Source: Aristolochia californica
Lineage: Eukaryota > Streptophyta > Magnoliopsida > Piperales > Aristolochiaceae
Reading direction: 5' to 3'
Length of the DNA stretch: 64,000 bases
NCBI GenBank assembly: GCA_029961685.1
Contig: JARWKL010000012.1
Span: 8,773,955 to 8,837,954, forward strand
Position 1 is the first letter of the stretch; the number at the start of each line of letters is the position of its first letter. The position numbers were made by a program, and so were the translations under genes. The notes under the pieces were generated by a model, which saw nothing but the letters and a program-made list of their open reading frames with translations, did no database searches and was not told the DNA's origin. Of the stretch, positions 55,521-64,000 are shown piece after piece.

Positions 55521-58500
55521 AAGGGGTAATATTTATTATTTTTATTTTTTCACTTGGAACGATAGTTCCAAGAAGAAGGAAAAAAAAGGGCTAGAATAGT
55601 TTTTTTTTCTTTTCATACTAGGAAAGAGAACCAAATGAAAAAAATTATACGACTTACTTTTGTTTAATTAAGCTTTTTCAATGCAAGGGGCAATATTTAT
55701 AGTTTTCCTTTGTACACATGGAAAGAAAGTTCAAAGAATAAGCAATTTTTTTTTTTTTTTTTTTTTTTGCACTTGGAACGAAAGTTTCATGAATAAGCGA
55801 AAAAAAAAATACAATAATTTTTATATTTCTTATTTTTGCACTTGGAGAGAAAGTACTAACAGAAGAAAAAAAGAAGAATGCAAAAACAATAAGAATGATA
55901 ATTTTTTTTTTTTTTTTTTGCACTTTGAGAGAAAAAACCAACAGAAGCCAAAAAAAAAGAATGACTTTTTTTGCTTTATTAAGTTATCGCAATACAAGGG
56001 GTAATATTTATTTATTTTTAATTGCACTTGGAACAAAAGTACCAAGAAGGAGCAAAAAAAATTATGATAATATTTATTGTTTTTCTTTTTGCACTTACAA
56101 AGAAAGCACCATGCGAAGCAAAATTTTTTGACTTTGTTTTGTTTTACTAAACTCTCACAATGCATGGGGCTATATTTATTATTTTTCTGTTTGTACAAGG
56201 AACAAAGTACCAAGGAGAAACAAAAAAAAGTATAACTTTGTTTGGCTTTATTAAGATCTTGCATTGCAAGGGGCAATATTTTTTGTTTTTTTTATTTGCA
56301 CTTGGTAAGAAAGTACTATGAAGAAGCAAAAAAAAGTACAACAATATTTATTTCTTTTCATTTTTCTCTTGGAGAGAAAGTATCAACAAAAGAAAAAGAA
56401 AAAAAAGTATAATTATTTTTTTCATTATTATGCTCTCGCAATGCCTGGGATAATATTTACTATTTTTATGTTTGCACTTGGAACTAAATTACCAAGAAGA
56501 AGCCAAAAAAAAAGTATGACATTGTTTTACTTTATTATGCTCTCACAATGTATGTGGCAATATTTATTATTTTTTTGTTTGCACTTGGAACGAAATTACT
56601 AGGAAGAATAAAATAATGTATGATAATATTTATTGTTTTTATTTTTGCACTTGGAAAGAAAGGCCATGCAGAAGCAAAAAAACATATATATACAACTTTG
56701 TTTTGATTCATGTAGCTCTAGCAATGCAATGGGTAATATTTATTATTTTTCTATTTGCACTTTGATCAAAAGTACCAAAGAGAAGCAAAAAAAAAAAAGT
56801 ATGATTTTGTTTTGCTTTATTAAGCTCTTGTATTGGAAGAGGCAATATCTATTATTTTTCTTTTTGCACTTGGACCGAAAGTACCAAGAAGAAGCAAAAA
56901 ATAATATAAAAAATATTATAATATTTATTGGTTTTATTTTCACATTTGGAATGAAGTAGTACAGAGAAGAAGCACAAAAGTATGATAATATTTATTAATT
57001 TTCTGTTTTCACTTAGAAAGAAAGAACCAAGAATAAGCAAAAAAAAAAAAAAGGTACGACAATATTTAATTCTTTTCATTTTGTACTGTGAGAGAGTATC
57101 AACAAAAGCAAAAGAAAAAATGTTTTATTTTTATTTTTTATTTTTTCTTTATTTATCTCTCACAATGCATGGGGTAGTACCTATAGTTTTTCTTTTTGCT
57201 CTTGGAGTGAATGTCCAAGTAGAAGCACAAAAAACATGTACAACTTTGTTTTGCTTTAGTTAGCTCTAGCAATGTAAGGGGTAATATTTATTTTTCTCTA
57301 TTGCACATTGATCAAAAGTACCATGAAAATATAAAAAAAAATACGACTTTGTTTTGCTTTATTTAGCTCTCGTAATGCAAGGGGCAATATTTATTGTTTT
57401 TCTTTTTTGCACTTGGGCCAAAAGTACCAAGATGAAGCAAAAAAAAAAACAAAAAACAGTACAACAATATTTATTGGTTTTCTTTTTGCACTTGGAATGA
57501 AAGTACCAAGAAGAAGCAAAAAATAGTACAATAATATTTATTATTTTTCTGTTTCCACTTGGAAAAAAGTACCATGAAAAAATTAAAAAAAAAGTATGAC
57601 AATATTTATTATTTTTCTTTTTCATTTGATGAGAAAGTGCCAACAAAATCAAAAAGAAATTATGACTTGTTTTTGCTTTATAAACCTCTCATAATGCAAA
57701 GGGCAATATTTATTATTTTTCTGTTTGCACTTGGACCAAAATTACAAAGAAGAAGGAAAAAAATGTATGAATTTGTTTTGCTTTATTAAGCTCTTGCAAT
57801 GCAAGGGGTAATATTTACTATTTTTTTGTTTGCTCTTGGAAAGAAAGTACCAAGGAAATGCAAAAAATAAATAAACATAAAAAATAGTATGATGAAATTT
57901 ATTTTTTTTCTTTTTGCACTTGGAGAAAAATATACAAAATTATTTTCTTTATAAGCTCTCACTATGGAAGGGGCAATGTTTATTGTTTTTTTTTTGTTTT
58001 GCACTTGGAATGAAAGTACAAAGTAGAAGCAAAAAAAAAAGGTCGACAATATTTTTTGGTTTTATTTTTGCACTTGGAACGAAAGAACCAAGAAGATGAA
58101 AAAAAAAGTATGACAATATTTATTTTTTTCTTCTTGGACTTGCAGAGAAAGTACCGACAGAAGCAAAAAAAATGTACAACTTTTTATTTATTCATTGAGC
58201 TCTCGCAATGCTGAGGACAATATTTATAAAGCTCTCATGATGCAAGGGGAATATTTATTTTATTTCTATTTTCAATAGGAACAAAAGGACAAAGAAGGAA
58301 CAAAAAAAATATGATAATATTTATTATTTTCCTATTGCACTTGGAAGGAAAATACCAAGTTGATGGAAAAAAAGTATGACAATATTTATTGGTTTTCCTT
58401 TTGTACTAGGAACATAAGTAACAAGAGGAAGCAAAAACAAAGTACGACAATATTTATTTTTTTATTTTTTCACTTAGTGAGAAAGAACCAACAAAAAAAA

Positions 58501-61500
58501 CTTGACTTTGTTTTGCTTTGTTACGCTTTCGCAATGCAAAGGGCAATTTTTATGGTTTTTACGTTTGCACTTGAAATTAAAGTAATAAGAAGAAGCAAAA
58601 AAATAGTATGACTATATTTATTGGTTTTCTTTCTACACTTGGAAAAATAGAAGGAAAAAAAAATATATGATTTTGTTTTACTTTTATTAAGCTCTTGTAA
58701 TGCAAGGGAAATTATTTAATGTTTTTCTTTTGTGCACTTAGAAAGAAAGTACAAAGAAGAAGCAAAAAAATAAATGACTATATTTATTGTTTTTTTGTTT
58801 GTACTTAGAATGAAAGTATTAAAAAGAAGCAAAAAAATTAAAATTATGACAATATGTATTGTTTTGTCTATTTTCACATCGAACAAAAGCACCAAGAAGA
58901 AGCAAAAAAATTAAAAAAAAGCATGACAATATTTATTTATTTTCTTTTTGCACTTGGAACTAAAGTACCAAGAAGAAGCAAAAAAAAATACGACTTTCTT
59001 TTATTTTATTAAGCTCTTGCAATGCAAGGACCAATATTTATTATTTTTTTGTTTGCACTTGGAACGAAAGTAAGAAAAAATTAAGCAAAAAAAGTATGAA
59101 AATATTTTTTTGTTTTCTTTTTGCACTTGGAATGAAAGTTCCAAGAAGATGCTAAAAAAAAAAAGTTTGACAATAATTTTTGTTTTTCTGTTTGCACTTG
59201 GAACGAATTTACCAATAAGAAGCAAAAAAAAAGTACTACAATATTTATTGTTTTTTTTTTTACACTTGGAACGAAAGTACCTAGAAGAAAGTAAAATAAA
59301 AATGTATGACATTATTTATTTGTTGTCTGTTTGTACTTGGAAAGAAAGTACGAAGAAAAGAAAAAATGTACGATAATATTTATTTTTTTCTTTTTGCAAT
59401 TGAAGAGAAAGTACCAATAGAAGCAAAAAAATTAATGTACGCCTTTGTTTTGATTTATTAAGCTCTTGCAATGCAAATTGAAATATTTAATATTTTTTTT
59501 TGTTTCACTTGGAAAGAAAATACCAAGAAACAAAAAAAAAAAAAGAGTAAAACTTTGTTTTGCTTTGTTATGTTCTCACAATGCATAGGGCAATATTTTT
59601 TATTTTTCTTTTTGCACTTGGAATGAAAATACCATGAAGAAGAAAAAAACAGAAAAGAAAAGTATGAAATATTTATGACAAATAGAAAATAAAAAAGAAA
59701 AGTAGCACAAGTAATTGGTTATCTTTTTTCACTTGGAACGAAATAACCTAGAAGAAGCATTAAAGAAAAAAAGGTACGATAATATTTATGGTTTTTTTTG
59801 TTTTACTAGCAAAGAAAGTACCAAGAAGAAGTAAAAAAAGAAAAGAAAAGTATGACATATTTATGTTTTTTCGTTTTTCACTTGGAGAGAAAGTACCAAC
59901 AAAAGAAAAAAAAGTACAACTTTGATTTGCTCTATTAAGCTCTCGCAATGCAAGGGGCAATATTGATCATTTTTCTTTTTGCACTTGGAACCAAAAAAGT
60001 ACCACAATATTGATTGTTTTTCTTTTTGCACTTGATGAAAAAGTTCCAACATAAGCAACAAAAAAAAATTTGACTTAGTTTTACTTAATTAAGCTCTCGC
60101 AATATAAGGGGCAATATGTATTTTTTTATTTTTGCACTTTGGAACGAAGGTACCAAGAAAAGTATGACTTTGTTTTATTTTCAGAAAGGAGCAATATTTA
60201 TTGTTTTTCTATCTGCACTTGGAACGAAAGTACCAAGAAGAAGAAAAAAAGTACAATAAAATTTATTTGCTTTTTTTTTTGCACTGGGAATGAAAGTTCA
60301 AAGATGATGCAAAATAAAGTACAAAATTTTTTAATTTTTTTTCTTTTTTCCCTTGGCGAGAAATTAACAACAAAACCAAAAAAAGTATGATTTTATTTTG
60401 CTTTATTTAGCTCACGCAAAGCTAGTGGCAATATTTATTATTTTTTTGTTTTTACTTGGAACCAAAGTACCAAGAAAAAGAAAAACATATGACAATATTT
60501 ATTGTTTTTCTTTTTTGCACTTGGAGAGAAACTACCAACAAAAGAAAAAAAAAAGTACATCTTTGTTTTGCATTATTAAGCTCTCGCAATGCAAGGGGCA
60601 ATATCTTTTAATTTATTTTTTGCATTTGGAACAAAAGTACCAAGAAGAAGTAAAAATAAAAAAAGTATGACAACATTTATTTTTTTTCTTTTTGTACTAT
60701 GAATGAAAGTTCCAAGAAGAAGGAAAAAAATAATGTGATAATATTTATTGTTTTCCTGTTTACACTTGGAATGAAAGTACCACGAAGTAGCAAAAAAAAA
60801 AAAAAAAAACGAGAATATTTATTGGTTTTCTTTTTGCACTTGGAATGAAAGTACCATGAAGAATAAAATAAGAAAAATAATATTTATTGTTTTTTTTAAC
60901 CTGGAAAGAAAGTACCAAGAAGAAGCAAAAAATAAAAAGTATGTCAATATTTAATGGTTTTATTTTTGTACTTGGAGAGACAGTACCAACAAATGCAAAA
61001 CAAAGTATGACTTCCTTTTTCTTTATTAATCTCTCACAATACAAGGGGCAATGTTTATTTATTTATTTTTTTTGCACTTGGAACAAGAGTACCAAGAAGA
61101 GGCAAAAACAAAAAAAAGTGCAAGAATATTTATTGTATTTTTTTTTTTTTTTCACTTGGAGAGAATGTACCAATTGAAGCAAAAAATAGTTCAACTTTGT
61201 TTTACTTTATTATGCTCTTGCAATGCAAGAGGAGATATTTATTTTTTTCTTTTTGCACTTGGAACAAAAGTACCCAGAAGAAGCAAAAAAAAAAAAGTAC
61301 AAGAATATTTATAGTATTTTTTTTGCACTTGGAGAGAAAGTACCAGTAAAACCCAAAAATAGTTTGACTCTGTTTTACTTTATTAAGCTCTGACAATGCA
61401 AGGGAAGATATTTATTGTTTTTCTTTTTGCACTTGGAACAAAAGTACCAAGAAGAAGCAAAAAAAAAGTACAAGAATATTTATTGTATTTTTTTTTTTTG

Positions 61501-62345
61501 CACTTGGAGAGAAAGTACCAATAGAAGCAAATAAAAGTTTGACTTTGTTTGACTTTATTAAGCTCTCACAATGCAAGGGAAAATATTTATTGTTTTTCTT
61601 TTTGTGTTAGGAACAAAAATTCCAAGAATAAGCCAAAAAAACGACAATATATATTGGTTTTCTTTTTTTATTTGGAACAAATGTACCAAGAAGAAAAAAA
61701 AAAAATAAAGTACGACAATATTTATTATTTTTTTGTTTACATATGCAATGAAAGTACCAAGAAGAAGCAAAAAAAAAAAAAATGGTAATATTTATTTTTT
61801 GCAATTGGAAAGAAAGAATCTATAGGAAGCAAAATAATGTACAATTATGTTTTGCTTTATTAAGCTCATTCAATGTAATGGAAAATATTTGTTATTTTTC
61901 TTGGAATGAATGTACAAGAAGAAGCAAAAAAAGTATGAGAATATCTATTGTTTTTATTTTTTCACTTGGAGAGAAAGAACGAACTTAAACAAAAAAAAGT
62001 AAAACTTTTTTTTGCTTTATTAAGTTGTCACAATGCGAGGGGCAATATTTAATGTTTTTGTTTTTGCACTTGGAATGAAAGTAGCTAGAAGAAACAAAAA
62101 AACTACAAAAATATTTATTTATTTTATTTTTTTACTTGGAATGGAAATTCCAAAAAGATGCAAAAAAAATAATAATAGTATGATAAAAAAAAATTTGTTT
62201 GCACACTGAATGGAAGTACCAAGAAGAAGAAAATAACTATGACAATATTTATTGGCTTTTGTTTTGCAATTGGAACGAAAGTAACAAGAAGAAGCCGACA
62301 TAATTTATTTATTTTTTGTTTGTACTTTGAAAGAAAGTACCTAGA

Positions 62346-62479
62346 AGAAGCAAAAAAAAGTACGACAATGTTTATTATTTTTGCATTTCCACTTGGAGAG
62401 AAAGTACCAAGAAGAAGCAAAAAAAAGTACGACAATGTTTATTATTTTTGCATTTCCACTTGGAGAGAAAGTACCAAGA
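62346..62479 (+). repeat. Recent exact 67-bp unit duplication in the satellite
   Basis: The short unit with 'tacgacaatgtttattattt' and 'ttgcatttccacttggagag' occurs at 62361 and again 67 bp later without visible change. The rare variants 'caatgttt' and 'tgcatttcc' are shared. Confidence 0.9.
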
Positions 62480-64000
62480 AGAGGCAAGAAAAAGTACAAT
62501 TTTTTTTGGCTTTATTAAGCTCTCGCAAAACAAGCGGCAATATTTATAGTTTTTCTTTTTGAAGTTGGAACAAATATAGCAAGAAGAAGCAGAAAAAGAA
62601 GTATGACCTTTTTCTTTATTAAGTTCTGACATTGCCATGGGCACTATTATTGTTTTTCAGTTTTCACATGGAACAAAAGTACCATGAAGAAGAAAAACAA
62701 AACAAGTACGACAATATTTATTTTTTTCTTTTTGCACTTTAGAGAGAAAGTTCCAATAGAAGCAAAAAATAAAAGTATGAATCAGTTTTGCTTCATTAAG
62801 CTTGCACAATGCAAGGGGCAATATTTATCATTTTCTCTTTGCAGTTAGAACGAATGTACCAAGAAGAAGTGAAAAAAAGTACAACAATTTTTATTGTTTT
62901 TTTTCGCACTTAGAGAGAATGAACCAATAGAAGCAAAAAAAAAAAAAAGTGTAACTTTGTTTTTCTTTATTAAGCTCTCGCAATGCAAGGGGAGTTTTTT
63001 TAATGTTTTTCTATTTTCACTAGGAAAGAAAGTACCAAGAATAAGCAAAAAAAATAAATGACTATATTTCTTTTTGGACTTGGAGAGAAGGTACCAACAG
63101 AAGCAAAACAAATAACAATTTGTTTTGCTTTATTAAGCTCTCGTAATGTAAGGGGAAATATTTATTTTTTTATTTTTTTATGTGAAATGAAAGTACCAAG
63201 CATAATAAAAAAAATTATGATAAAATTTATTGTTTTTCTATGTGAACTTGCAACTAAAGTACCAAGATGAAACAAAAAAAAGGTATGACAATATTTATTG
63301 GTTTTCGTTTTTCGCTTGGAACAAAAGTATCGAGAAGAAGCAAAAAAAAGTATGACAATATTTATTGTTTTTTGTTTGCACTTAGAAAGAATGTACTAAG
63401 AAGAAGAAAGATATAAAAGTACCACAATTTTAATGGTTTTCTTTTTGCATTAGGAGAGAAAGTACCAACAGAAGAAAAATAAAAAAAACTACGATTTTGT
63501 TTTGCTTTATTGAGCTTCACTATGCAAAGGGTTATATTTATTTTTTTTGTTTGCACTCAGAACGAAAGTACCAAGAAGAAGACAAAAAAAAGTTCAACAG
63601 AATTATTGTTTTTCTTTTTGCACTTAGAACAAAAGAACCGAGAAGAAGCAAAAAGAAAGTACGACAGTATTTATTGTTTTTTTATTTGCAATTGGAAAGA
63701 AAGTACCAAGAAGAACCAAAAAAAAGTACAACAATAGATATTGTTCTTTTTTTTGCACTTGGAGAGAAAGTATCAATTGAAGCAAAAAAAGTACTTCTTT
63801 GTTTTGCTTTGTTTCTCTCGCAATGTAAGGTACAATATTTATTATTTTTTTTCACTTGGAACGAAAGTACCAAGAAGAAGCAAAAACGAAGTACGGAAAT
63901 ATTTATTGGATTTATTTTTACACTTAGAATGAAAGTACCAAAAAGAAGAAAAACATTATGACAATATTTATAGTTTTTCTTTTAGCACTCAGAACGGTAA

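Larger units (their letters stand above)
35702..64000 (+). repeat. Large AT-rich satellite array, forward orientation
   Basis: About 28.3 kb of tandem units continuing past the window. Short units (about 60-75 bp) hold CAATATTTATTG, 'tttttctttttg', GCACTTGGAACGAAAGTACC, AAGAAGAAGC and an A tract ending in 'gtatga' or 'gtacga'. Long units (about 100-115 bp) add 'ctttgttttgctttattaag', 'ctctcgcaatgcaagggg' between that end and CAATATTTATTG. Units vary widely, with local recent duplications. No transposon was noticed inside the array on visual reading. Many open frames in all six frames are simple translations of the repeat (F, K, Y, S-rich) without domain, so none is called. Confidence 0.93.

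Noticed and set aside
35702..64000. Dozens of 60-175-codon open frames on both strands, some with hydrophobic F/L/S-rich stretches resembling membrane proteins
   Set aside because: They repeat in phase with the satellite, occur in all frames, and consist of F, K, Y, S and L from A/T tracts. No domain, no conserved start and no frame preference is visible.
35702..64000. CRISPR-like alternation of repeat and spacer
   Set aside because: The 'spacers' are themselves members of the same degenerate unit, unit length varies, and the context is plant satellite DNA.
1..64000. Bacterial or organellar origin, operons, Shine-Dalgarno sites
   Set aside because: All coding similarity is to plant retroelements, a pararetrovirus and plant nuclear genes, and there are no bacterial gene arrangements.

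Overview
The window is repeat-dominated nuclear DNA from a plant, almost certainly a flowering plant. The evidence is Ty1/Copia and Ty3/Gypsy LTR retrotransposons of plant type, a SMART-type miniature LTR element, TTTAGGG plant-telomere-like motifs, an endogenous pararetrovirus (Caulimoviridae) fragment, and two captured pieces of plant nuclear genes (a TGA-type bZIP factor and a SUFE1-type sulfur-transfer protein). I see no intact host gene, tRNA, rRNA or CRISPR array. The species cannot be named from the sequence alone.

Layout. (1) 16-7349: a decayed Copia element on the minus strand (Copia-1). It is split inside its integrase by a non-autonomous LTR element, E1 (2706-5504), flanked by a perfect 5-bp target duplication GTCTC. 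(2) 7586-9274, 16784-20380 and 30085-30345: pieces of one AT-rich tandem satellite in 'reverse' orientation. They are separated by later insertions: SMART (8444-8771, TSD ACTTT); E2 (9275-16783), itself split by a second Copia (Copia-2, 11532-16463); and the composite E3 (20381-30084, possible TSD CTTGG). E3 contains a second internal region, a third partial LTR, the 5' part of a Gypsy element (23844-27744) and the captured host-gene pieces (about 22330-22824). (3) 30346-32713: a stop-riddled endogenous pararetrovirus fragment covering movement-protein and coat-protein regions. (4) 32714-35331: E4, another copy of the E family, followed by an orphan LTR-like piece (35332-35701). (5) 35702-64000: about 28.3 kb of the same satellite in the opposite ('forward') orientation, running off the window.

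How the parts relate. E1, E2, E3 and E4 are related non-autonomous LTR elements, all on the minus strand. They share TGTTG...CAACA LTRs, a PBS matching initiator tRNA-Met, a C-rich (minus-strand purine) tract next to the 3' LTR, a TATA box in the LTR and a minisatellite in the 3' internal region, but carry no gag or pol. They would need enzymes in trans. The nesting gives an order of events: satellite first, then E2, E3 and SMART into it, then Copia-2 into E2 and Gypsy into E3. Likewise Copia-1 came before E1. The many 60-170-codon open frames in the satellite (rich in F/K/Y) are by-products of its AT-rich repeated sequence and are not annotated as genes.
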